A stretch of DNA of 5,286 nt from positions 1 to 5,286 of the forward strand of contig JAHRWG010000140.1 of assembly GCA_019090295.1 (NCBI GenBank), in the 5' to 3' direction. How positions within the stretch are numbered: position 1 is the first letter of the stretch; each line of letters begins with the position of its first letter. The notes below the pieces were generated by a model. The model did not search any database. It was not told where the DNA came from and saw nothing but the letters and a program-made list of their open reading frames with translations. Both the position numbers and the translations under genes were made by a program. The DNA comes from Cycloclasticus sp. (lineage in GTDB: Bacteria; Pseudomonadota; Gammaproteobacteria; Methylococcales; Cycloclasticaceae). Shown piece after piece: positions 1 to 5,286 of this stretch.

Positions 1-41
1 ATCCCAACGCAACAACGCTTCAACCCCTATAATTTCTTTTG
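1..41 (-). repeat. Second copy of EAL-domain start (partner at 343-383)
   Basis: Bases 1-41 match 343-383 at 35 of 41 positions with no gaps, at an offset of 342 bases (114 codons), so both copies are read in the same frame. Both encode KEIIGVEALLRW. Five of the six mismatches are synonymous and the sixth changes the following His to Asp. The copy continues beyond the left edge, so its full length is unknown. Confidence 0.85.
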
Positions 42-2016
42 CCTCCCCAACATCTTCGATAAACAAACTCTCTGTCACTTCAATCATCAGCTCTATAGTA
101 GAACAGTCATGTCGCCTCTGTAACTGGGATATAGACATCAAGAAAGCTGGATGGAAAAGTTGCTGAACCGACACATTAATCGACAAGCGCAATTTATCCT
201 TATTTTTTCGCGTTGAATGACAAGCAGCAATAAATTCAGCCAGTGCCGTTTCAAATACAAATAAACCAATCTCATGAATAAGCCCTACTGATTCGGCTAT
301 CGGAATAAATTCATATGGAGGGACTAAGCCTAAGCTTGGATTATGCCAACGCAATAGCGCTTCAACACCTATGATCTCTTTTGAATGAGCATCAACCTGT
401 GGCTGATACACGACAAAAAATTCTTCTCGGTCTACCGCATGAAGAAGCTCCCTTTCAATCATAGCTGTACGTTGCATTTTTTCTTGCAAGCCTTCGGAGT
501 AAGAAAAGAAGCCACACCGTAATCGTTTAGCCTCATACATTGCCATATCCGCTTTACTTAATAACTCATCCAGCTTATTCCCATCTTTAGAGTGTTTTAC
601 CACCCCCAGACTGGCGTGAATAGAAAACTCAAGCCCATCAAGCACAAAGGTTTTATTCAATTGGGTTAAGAAGTTCCGGCATAAGTTAAGGTTGTGTGTA
701 TTGTCCCCTGAGCGTGTAAGAACAATAAACTCATCCCCTCCTTGTCTAAAGCATAGACAATCATCAAAGTTAGCTGTTACTCGAGCGGAAACCTCAAGTA
801 ATATTTTGTCACCTATAGAGTGTCCGTATAAATCATTAATGCCTTTGAAGTTATCAAGGTCAATAAAAAAAATAGAGAAGCCCTTTGGGTGTTTCTGCTT
901 CCATGCACTAAACTTTTCTACCAAATAGCGTCTATTGGGTAGCTTTGTTAATTGGTCGTGCGTCGCCTGAAACTCGAGTGCTTTTTTCGATCTATCTTGG
1001 CTAGAAATATTCATCCTAAAAAGAAAGTACAACGTGAAATTGAAAAACAACAAGAAGCCGGTATACCAAGCGAGTCGCTGGGATAGTTTGTTTAATATAA
1101 GCGTTTTACGAAGGCTTGTAGCTGTATAGAAGCCGTACCTTTCATCATACGACAAGGATGTTAAAGCCTTATTCCCCTGATAGTTTTGCATATAGAACAC
1201 TACCTGCTTGCCTTTGCCGTTACTTTTGAGGAAGTTATAACCAACTTGACCTATCATATTGGCTGTAAACTGGTTCATAATTTTTTCTGACACAGGCGTT
1301 TTAAATAAGTAGTCATAATCACTTTGGTCAGCATATGAAACGTAATGACGATCATACTCACCACTGACAAGAGGCATATCCACACCAGAAACACTTGAAC
1401 TGACAAGGGTCACATCCACACCAGAAAGATTTGATTGGTCAGACAGCGATTTTTTTAAGAAGTTTAATTTAACGCCACTTGTCATAACAGCAACAACGCG
1501 CCCATCTGTATCTATAATTCGTTTTCTTAGTGGTATAAGCCACTGTTGCAAGGCTGTCACATAATAGGTCCGCCCCATCACCATCTTGTCCGACTGAAGG
1601 GAGGCCTTAAATGATTCTCGCGCTTCACCTCTCTCTAACAAATTTGGCAACTTCCCTGCGGGGAAATTCGAGCTTGTTAGAATAAGCTGGCCAGAGGGAA
1701 GAGCAAGGCCCAGCCCGCCTAACTCAACATTATTCTCCAACATAGCATCCAATAAAGTAGATGCCTCAGTTTTATTCATAACACCTATTCTTAATAATCG
1801 CTTACCAAGTACGTCTAACAACAGCTCCTGTTTAGCGAGCAAATTATGAGTTGAATGCGTGACAAGGCTATTCGAATACTTCAGTTCATCTCTAGCACTC
1901 TCCTCAATGCGTTGATAGTCAACAAAGGTGGCCGCCGCAGTGAAGAGGATAGACATTACAGCAATAAAAAAATACGTTTTCCACAGCGGATTGATACGTA
2001 AGGAGGATTTGGTCAT
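1..2016 (-). CDS. Membrane sensor GGDEF-EAL protein (3' end outside window)
   Basis: Inferred bifunctional c-di-GMP enzyme of the inner membrane. The frame is open for 672 codons from ATG 2016 to the left edge. TM1 is about residues 14-32. A periplasmic region of about 280 residues follows; its size and position resemble a dCache sensor, although I cannot match a family motif. TM2 is about 316-333. The GGDEF domain (about 350-507) has THDQLTKLPNR at its start, the FFIDLDNFK and GH..GD metal/nucleotide segments, and an intact GGDEF at 426-430 (bases 727-741), so cyclase activity is plausible. The RxxD inhibitory site five residues upstream is absent (FDDC there). The EAL domain begins about 523, with EAL at 552-554, SINVSV (N614) and EVTES (E649). 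It is then interrupted by a second KEIIGVEALLRW at 660-671. The start follows no clear Shine-Dalgarno sequence, but the next in-frame ATG lies inside TM1. The gene is separated from motB by a probable terminator. Confidence 0.9.
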   Translation of the reverse strand, partial: MTKSSLRINPLWKTYFFIAVMSILFTAAATFVDYQRIEESARDELKYSNSLVTHSTHNLLAKQELLLDVLGKRLLRIGVMNKTEASTLLDAMLENNVELGGLGLALPSGQLILTSSNFPAGKLPNLLERGEARESFKASLQSDKMVMGRTYYVTALQQWLIPLRKRIIDTDGRVVAVMTSGVKLNFLKKSLSDQSNLSGVDVTLVSSSVSGVDMPLVSGEYDRHYVSYADQSDYDYLFKTPVSEKIMNQFTANMIGQVGYNFLKSNGKGKQVVFYMQNYQGNKALTSLSYDERYGFYTATSLRKTLILNKLSQRLAWYTGFLLFFNFTLYFLFRMNISSQDRSKKALEFQATHDQLTKLPNRRYLVEKFSAWKQKHPKGFSIFFIDLDNFKGINDLYGHSIGDKILLEVSARVTANFDDCLCFRQGGDEFIVLTRSGDNTHNLNLCRNFLTQLNKTFVLDGLEFSIHASLGVVKHSKDGNKLDELLSKADMAMYEAKRLRCGFFSYSEGLQEKMQRTAMIERELLHAVDREEFFVVYQPQVDAHSKEIIGVEALLRWHNPSLGLVPPYEFIPIAESVGLIHEIGLFVFETALAEFIAACHSTRKNKDKLRLSINVSVQQLFHPAFLMSISQLQRRHDCSTIELMIEVTESLFIEDVGEAKEIIGVEALLRWD
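343..383 (-). repeat. First copy of EAL-domain start (partner at 1-41)
   Basis: This is the expected location of the EAL signature, following FFVVYQPQVDAHS and leading into the conserved PYEFIPIAES segment. It encodes residues 546-557, with the catalytic metal-binding Glu at 552. It is paired with the in-frame copy at the window edge. Confidence 0.85.
1364..1435 (-). repeat. 36-bp tandem duplication in the sensor domain
   Basis: Units 1364-1399 and 1400-1435 are adjacent and match at 30 of 36 positions. The period is 12 codons, so the frame is kept. The protein shows SGVDVTLVS followed by SGVDMPLVS within residues 195-218 of the periplasmic region. The divergence between units means this is not a very recent slippage event. 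The effect is to lengthen the sensor by one 12-residue element. Confidence 0.85.
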
Positions 2017-2029
2017 TCGGGCATTGAGT

Positions 2030-2075
2030 TAATTATCAGCACTACTGGATAATAGTATAGAAATCAGGTTTTTAA
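2030..2075 (-). promoter_or_regulatory. Possible promoter region of the GGDEF-EAL gene
   Basis: Reading toward the gene, an AT-rich stretch holds TATACT and TATTAT, each one mismatch from the sigma-70 -10 consensus. No good -35 box sits at 16-18 bases; the best, TTAAAA, is 15 bases from TATTAT. The leader ends in ATGCCCGAATGA, a three-residue mini-ORF whose stop overlaps the gene's ATG, and it has no recognisable ribosome binding site. Confidence 0.2.
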
Positions 2076-2089
2076 TACGGTTGCTGACT

Positions 2090-2114
2090 AAAAAAGAGCT
2101 CTAGAAGAGTCTCT
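2090..2114 (-). terminator. Probable Rho-independent terminator after motB
   Basis: On the minus strand AGAG-(A)-CTCT-TCT-AGAG-CTCT forms an eight-pair stem with one bulged A and a three-base loop, followed directly by five T. It lies about 105 bases past the motB stop and about 75 bases before the GGDEF-EAL start, so it would separate the two transcription units. The stem is only moderately stable. The remaining bases 2115-2218 hold only a six-base inverted repeat (2196-2201 with 2210-2215) lacking a T tract. Confidence 0.5.
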
Positions 2115-2218
2115 GCCTCTATTGACTAAGCCTTAATGATGGATAAAACATTCCCTCATTTGAACAAATCACCCATTTTCCTCATCCCCCCTTTCAGAGT
2201 TAAAAATGAAACTCTATC

Positions 2219-2923
2219 CTAGTCTGGCATCCGTAAAACTAAAGCGACACGCCTATTTTTTCTACGCCCCTGTTCAGTCTGGTTACTTTGTAGCGGCCGA
2301 GTATCTGCATACCCAATTGCACTTAGGCGTTGAGGCTGAATTCCTTTGCTAATTAAGTAGCGCGTAACACTGCTTGCCCTAGCCGATGAAAGCTCCCAGT
2401 TCGACAAATAGCGCGGCGTAGAAATGGCTTGATTATCCGTATGCCCTTCCACCAATATATGCCAAGGTCGATGCTTTAGCATCACTGCCAACTCGTCGAG
2501 TATTTGTTCGCCAGACAAGCTAAGAGCAGCATCAGCAGGCAGAAACAAAATACTATCGCTCATCGCCAATTTAATAGTGTTTTGCTCTTGGACAACACTC
2601 ACCTTACCCTTTAAGCCACTCAGGTAACTTTGGTCTAAAAATGTCTGCTCAGGTAATAGATCACTTGCGTCCTGCTTAGATTGCGCTTCCTTATCAACAA
2701 CCGGCTCGCTCACTTGTTTTTGTTGAAAGCTTAACAGTAATACAAATAAGGTGACCATCAGCAATAATAAGTCGATATAGCTCAGCGCCCATGTTTCATG
2801 CCCTTCCGCAGAGCTAACACCATCTGATTCGGCTACTCGCCGCTCAATCAACATGTGTTGCTGCCAATGGCAATAACTTAGCCCACTTTGACGGTGCCTT
2901 CTGCGCTGCTTTTGGCGCATCAT
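2219..2923 (-). CDS. motB: MotB/PomB-like stator protein with OmpA domain
   Basis: Peptidoglycan-anchored half of a flagellar stator. A single TM segment at about residues 47-66 contains SYIDLLLLM, with D51 as the ion-carrying Asp typical of MotB/PomB. A short periplasmic linker is followed by an OmpA-like peptidoglycan-binding domain (about 118-232) with VEGHTDN (160s), SNWELSSARA (174-183) and a closing GRRKNRR (219-225). The FVLLLSF end of the TM looks more like Na+-type PomB than E. coli MotB. At 234 residues it is shorter than E. coli MotB (308). The start is uncertain. ATG 2923 has a GGAG nine bases upstream but overlaps motA by 80 bases, whereas ATG 2854 gives 211 residues and an 11-base overlap but no clear ribosome site. 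The extra N-terminus is rich in Arg, Gln and His, as MotB cytoplasmic tails often are. It is almost certainly co-transcribed and translationally coupled with motA. Confidence 0.9.
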   Translation of the reverse strand: MMRQKQRRRHRQSGLSYCHWQQHMLIERRVAESDGVSSAEGHETWALSYIDLLLLMVTLFVLLLSFQQKQVSEPVVDKEAQSKQDASDLLPEQTFLDQSYLSGLKGKVSVVQEQNTIKLAMSDSILFLPADAALSLSGEQILDELAVMLKHRPWHILVEGHTDNQAISTPRYLSNWELSSARASSVTRYLISKGIQPQRLSAIGYADTRPLQSNQTEQGRRKNRRVALVLRMPD

Positions 2924-3680
2924 CAGCGGGTACTCCGTGTGCCTCCAGCATATCTCGTATCAACATTGGGTGCTTCTTTTCATGCATCATCATTAACCCC
3001 TCAATCAGAGTATTAAGGTGCGCTGCATGCTCCACCGTACGCCGTTCTAGTTTTATCGCTAAGGGCTTACAGATTAAGTTGGCTAACACCAGTCCATACA
3101 AAGTAGTTAACATGGCAAACCCCATCGTTTCGCCTATCTGCCCTAGGCCAACATCACCTAGTCCATACAGCATGTGGATCATTCCTAGTAAGGTCCCCAA
3201 CATGCCAAAAGCCGGCGCATAGCTCGACATCAAGCGGCACATTTGTGCTTTTTCCTGATTTGGCGCTAATAGACGATCGCGTTCTTTGCCAAGAATTTGC
3301 TTAATATCATTTAATGAACAGCGGTCTAATACCAGTTGCACACCTTTAATCAATACCTGCTGCTGCGCTAATTTAACCTCTTTCTCGAGCGTCCTGAGCT
3401 GTGATGATCGATATAAATGAGCGCAGCGCAGTAGTTGCTTAAACTCTGCGCGACCATTATATTCAGCAGGCTGCCCCTTAATGGTGGCCGGTAAATGACG
3501 TAATAATTGCACCACCTTATGCTGCGGTTTACTCAACATAAGTGCACATAAGGTTCCACCGACAACCACTAATAAACCGGGGATATTAACTAGCGCAAAC
3601 AAATGCTGTGGCGAAATCAGCATCAGCACCGCTGCCAACAATAACAGTAACGTTAAATTAAAAATCGTCAAAAACCGCAT
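2844..3680 (-). CDS. motA: MotA/PomA-like stator protein
   Basis: Inner-membrane ion-channel half of the flagellar stator; MotA pentamers surround a MotB dimer and push on the rotor. The 278 residues show the four-TM MotA layout: TM1 about 5-23, TM2 about 29-49 with IPGLLVVVGGT, a cytoplasmic loop, TM3 about 155-172 with YAPAFGMLGTLLGM (P156 is the conserved TM3 proline), and TM4 about 184-207 with FAMLTTLYG and KPLAIKL. The TT pair and the PLA segment resemble PomA. The C-terminus is Ala/Pro/Lys-rich and probably a flexible tail. ATG 3680 has AGGGTGA a few bases upstream and leads directly into TM1. motB follows with overlap. No other flagellar or chemotaxis gene is visible. Coupling to Na+ rather than H+ is an inference. 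Confidence 0.92.
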   Translation of the reverse strand: MRFLTIFNLTLLLLLAAVLMLISPQHLFALVNIPGLLVVVGGTLCALMLSKPQHKVVQLLRHLPATIKGQPAEYNGRAEFKQLLRCAHLYRSSQLRTLEKEVKLAQQQVLIKGVQLVLDRCSLNDIKQILGKERDRLLAPNQEKAQMCRLMSSYAPAFGMLGTLLGMIHMLYGLGDVGLGQIGETMGFAMLTTLYGLVLANLICKPLAIKLERRTVEHAAHLNTLIEGLMMMHEKKHPMLIRDMLEAHGVPADDAPKAAQKAPSKWAKLLPLAATHVD

Positions 3681-3719
3681 ATATTCACCCTAACATCATT
3701 AAGAAACATAAAAGTGAAT

Positions 3720-3735
3720 TGCAATTTCTGCGCCG
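3720..3735 (-). promoter_or_regulatory. Candidate sigma-54 (RpoN) -24/-12 element before motA
   Basis: On the minus strand CGGCGC, then five bases, then TTGCA. The GG and GC cores are exactly 12 bases apart as in TGGCACG-N4-TTGCA. The -12 part is perfect, and the -24 part matches four of six bases of TGGCAC. Initiation would fall near 3710, giving a leader of about 30 bases to motA. RpoN control of flagellar genes is common in gammaproteobacteria. One short match in AT-rich DNA can arise by chance. Confidence 0.35.
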
Positions 3736-3748
3736 ACAAATATATTAC

Positions 3749-3754
3749 CTTATA
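3749..3754 (-). promoter_or_regulatory. Possible sigma-70 -10 box before motA
   Basis: On the minus strand this reads TATAAG, one base from TATAAT, in a very AT-rich stretch. There is no convincing -35 at normal spacing. A second option is TTTAAC with TAATAT at 17 bases, overlapping the same segment. It is offered as an alternative to the nearby sigma-54-like element. Confidence 0.2.
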
Positions 3755-3838
3755 AAATCAATAGGTTAAATTAAATTGGCATCAATAAATGCTCACTAAT
3801 AAAGATAATCTCTCAGCCGGTCGGCAACTTATTGCCAT

Positions 3839-3868
3839 AAAAAAGCCGGCGTCACTAGTGACGCCGGC
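3839..3868 (-). terminator. Strong Rho-independent terminator after yajQ
   Basis: A perfect 24-base palindrome (3845-3868) has GC-rich arms GCCGGCGTCA/TGACGCCGGC around CTAG. On the minus strand it is followed by six T (3844-3839). It lies about 65 bases past the yajQ stop and upstream of motA, so motAB should need its own promoter. The other side lacks a T tract, so it is expected to work mainly on minus-strand transcripts. Confidence 0.9.
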
Positions 3869-3932
3869 AGTTCTCTTATTGGTCATCGCTATTTAAAGCG
3901 CCGCCAACAGCATTAGCGACTCAATCGCACAC

Positions 3933-4415
3933 TTAGTCACGAAAGTTTTTAAACTGTAACGGAAGGCCCAAACTCTCCGCTTTCAGCATCGCCATTACCG
4001 CTTGTAAATCATCACGCTTTTTACCCGTTACACGCACTTGCTCTTTTTGAATTTGTGCCTGAACCTTAAGTTTTTTTTCTTTAATTAATTTAGTGATTTT
4101 TTTAGCCGATTCACTGTCCAAACCTTCTTTGATCGTTACTTTCTGACGAACCTTAAGCCCAGATTCCTCACTTTTTTGAACATCCATGCAATCCACATCT
4201 ACCCCTCGGCGCGATAATTTCACCCGAAAAATATCGAGCATTTGCCCTAACTGAAAACTAGAGTCACCCACCAAGGTAATATCATTGTCTGCTTGCTCAA
4301 ATTTAGCATCCGTTCCCTTAAAATCAAATCGGGTTCCTACTTCTTTATTCGCTTGGTCAACGGCATTGGTCAACTCGTGCATATCGACTTCAGACACCAC
4401 ATCAAATGACGGCAT
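3933..4415 (-). CDS. yajQ: YajQ-family nucleotide / c-di-GMP-binding protein
   Basis: Small cytoplasmic protein of the YajQ (UPF0234) family. It opens with [20 protein letters not shown], shows [10 protein letters not shown] at about residues 28-37, has [16 protein letters not shown] and [29 protein letters not shown] segments in the second half, and ends [10 protein letters not shown]. The 160 residues equal the family's usual length (about 160-163), forming two ferredoxin-like halves. Members bind nucleotides, and a Xanthomonas homologue is a reported c-di-GMP receptor that affects transcription and virulence. The ligand cannot be read from the sequence here. ATG 4415 is supported by AAGGAG (4426-4421) at normal spacing. 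It has its own terminator and a leader of about 80 bases separating it from the upstream EAL gene. No convincing promoter is visible in that leader. Confidence 0.97.
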   Translation of the reverse strand: MPSFDVVSEVDMHELTNAVDQANKEVGTRFDFKGTDAKFEQADNDITLVGDSSFQLGQMLDIFRVKLSRRGVDVDCMDVQKSEESGLKVRQKVTIKEGLDSESAKKITKLIKEKKLKVQAQIQKEQVRVTGKKRDDLQAVMAMLKAESLGLPLQFKNFRD

Positions 4416-4420
4416 ATTCT

Positions 4421-4426
4421 CTCCTT
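4421..4426 (-). promoter_or_regulatory. yajQ ribosome binding site
   Basis: The minus strand reads AAGGAG followed by AGAAT and then ATG 4415, giving a near-consensus Shine-Dalgarno at five bases' spacing. It is the strongest ribosome site in the window and fixes the yajQ start. Confidence 0.8.
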
Positions 4427-4468
4427 TTATTAACGTATTCTGCCCTATCTGCTAGGCATACTTTTAAA

Positions 4469-4490
4469 CCTGCCCAGTAATGGGTAAGGC
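4469..4490 (-). terminator. Weak hairpin after the EAL-CZB gene
   Basis: Just past the stop at 4498 the minus strand forms CCCA-TTAC-TGGG, extended by CCT/AGG across an internal mismatch, followed by TTTAAAAG. The stem is short and the T run is only three bases. It could attenuate rather than terminate, leaving read-through into yajQ possible. Confidence 0.25.
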
Positions 4491-4497
4491 GTTTATT

Positions 4498-5286
4498 TTA
4501 CAAAAACTCTCGCTGTAGGTCATCCAGCATGGTAAGCATTTTATCTTTTAGTCGGTAAAACTCAGCGCATTTCTTTGTCGCCTTATCTCGCTGTCCATCA
4601 ACATACAATTGAATAAGTAAGTCACCTTCTTGGTGAAACAGGCTGTGAACAGGGTCAATTGCCTTAAATAAAGCCGAGTCACTAAAAATGTCCTGCCCAT
4701 CCGTTTTATACCAATGACCAAAACGGCACTTACTTTCACTGGATAGTTTAGCGTCCTCTACCAACAAGCTTCCCTCCTCAATTTTCATGACCACATTTTC
4801 ATTCCAATCTCGAATATCATACTGCGCGACCAATAACGGGAAGGCCCGCAAATCCCACTCACGTTTAGACCATTCTTCCCATATTGGGTCAACTTTAAAC
4901 CCTGCCACCCATGCATCAATATTGTCTGCAGGCATCGGTTTTGCTATGTAGTAGCCTTGGGCAACGTCACAACCAAGGCGCATCAATAATGCGCCTTGCT
5001 CTACAGTTTCAACACCTTCTGCCACAACCTCGCGGTCAAATGTAACAGCTAAGCTGGCTATGGCCTGCACCAAGGCTAGGTCTTCCTTATCGTTCAAAAT
5101 ATCTCGAATAAACGAGCGGTCTATTTTTAACACCTCTACCGGTATTCGCTTTAAATAACTGAGTGATGAGTAACCCGTACCAAAATCATCTAGTGCAAAG
5201 CGAACCCCTAAGGCCTTACACTCCTCAATAACAGTTTGAACATGCTGAACATCTCCTAGTGCTGCCGACTCCAGAATTTCTATTTC
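4498..5286 (-). CDS. EAL phosphodiesterase with C-terminal CZB-like domain (5' end outside window)
   Basis: The C-terminal 262 residues of a c-di-GMP phosphodiesterase are visible; the frame is open to the right edge, so the start and any sensor or GGDEF part are missing. The EAL part carries the catalytic features expected after EAL itself: EIEILES (equivalent to EiTES), DDFGTGYSSL (DD at 5185-5190), KIDRSF, VVAEGVET and QGYYIAKPMP. Hydrolysis is therefore plausible. The tail, about 125 residues, fits a CZB (chemoreceptor zinc-binding) domain: CRFGHW (Cys at 4726-4728) matches Cx[hydrophobic]Gx[aromatic], and HSLFH (4633-4647) matches HxxxH, with 21 residues between. In other CZB domains zinc controls enzyme output, as in the cyclase DgcZ. 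The N-terminal His expected about 25-28 residues before the Cys is missing; the segment reads YDIRDW (Trp at 4804-4806). ATG 5133 lies inside the EAL domain and is not the real start. Confidence 0.92.
   Translation of the reverse strand, partial: EIEILESAALGDVQHVQTVIEECKALGVRFALDDFGTGYSSLSYLKRIPVEVLKIDRSFIRDILNDKEDLALVQAIASLAVTFDREVVAEGVETVEQGALLMRLGCDVAQGYYIAKPMPADNIDAWVAGFKVDPIWEEWSKREWDLRAFPLLVAQYDIRDWNENVVMKIEEGSLLVEDAKLSSESKCRFGHWYKTDGQDIFSDSALFKAIDPVHSLFHQEGDLLIQLYVDGQRDKATKKCAEFYRLKDKMLTMLDDLQREFL

Noticed and set aside
692..928. 78-codon plus-strand ORF
   Set aside because: It lies antisense within the GGDEF coding region, has no ribosome site, and its product has no recognisable features. 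The minus-strand reading gives a clear GGDEF domain.
2196..2215. AGAGTT/AACTCT inverted repeat just after motB as the terminator
   Set aside because: The stem is six weak pairs with an eight-base loop and no following T run on the minus strand. The hairpin at 2114-2090 is better.
3823..3836. GGCAA-CTTA-TTGCC hairpin beside the yajQ terminator
   Set aside because: It has only five pairs and no T tract on either strand after the stem. It is probably incidental.
3781..3840. Possible sigma-28 (FliA) promoter containing GCCGAC on the minus strand
   Set aside because: Only part of the GCCGATAA -10 is present, and there is no TAAA box at the required distance.
4548..4739. 63-codon minus-strand ORF
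   Set aside because: It is an out-of-frame shadow inside the CZB-like tail of the EAL gene, where the other frame carries CRFGHW and HSLFH.
1..5286. Circular element whose two edges join through the EAL genes
   Set aside because: Joining the edges keeps the frame (EALLRWD to EIEILES) but would delete about 90 residues of the EAL domain, including the SINVSV segment, so it does not rebuild a normal protein. No replication gene is present.

Overview
All recognisable genes in this window lie on the minus strand. They look chromosomal and gammaproteobacterial: a YajQ protein, a MotA/MotB (PomA/PomB-like) stator pair, a membrane-bound GGDEF-EAL protein, and an EAL protein with a CZB-type zinc-binding tail. 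Base composition is moderately AT-rich. I cannot name a genus. I see no tRNA, rRNA, CRISPR array, transposase or phage gene.

Layout in the direction of transcription (right to left): (1) 5286-4498, the 3' part of a c-di-GMP phosphodiesterase (EAL) ending in a CZB-like domain, whose start is beyond the right edge; (2) 4415-3933, yajQ, followed by a strong intrinsic terminator (3868-3839); (3) motA (3680-2844), preceded by a candidate sigma-54 -24/-12 element, overlapping motB (2923-2219), with a likely terminator at 2114-2090; (4) 2016-1, a two-TM sensor with a periplasmic Cache-like region, then GGDEF, then EAL, running off the left edge.

The theme is cyclic di-GMP and motility. Two proteins should make or break c-di-GMP, YajQ belongs to a family with c-di-GMP-binding members, and the stator pair is a plausible physiological target. 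The terminators suggest separate transcription units rather than one operon, so the functional link is an inference from proximity.

The most unusual points are: (a) the left-edge gene repeats the start of its EAL domain (KEIIGVEALLRW) in frame 114 residues after the first copy, where the first domain should reach its DDFGTG motif; (b) the CZB-like tail has the Cys and HxxxH motifs but no N-terminal His ligand; (c) a 36-bp tandem duplication lies in the periplasmic sensor; (d) motA has a candidate RpoN promoter. I found no clear evidence of a wholly new system. The EAL junction is the item most worth checking, and it may be a real fusion or an assembly chimera.
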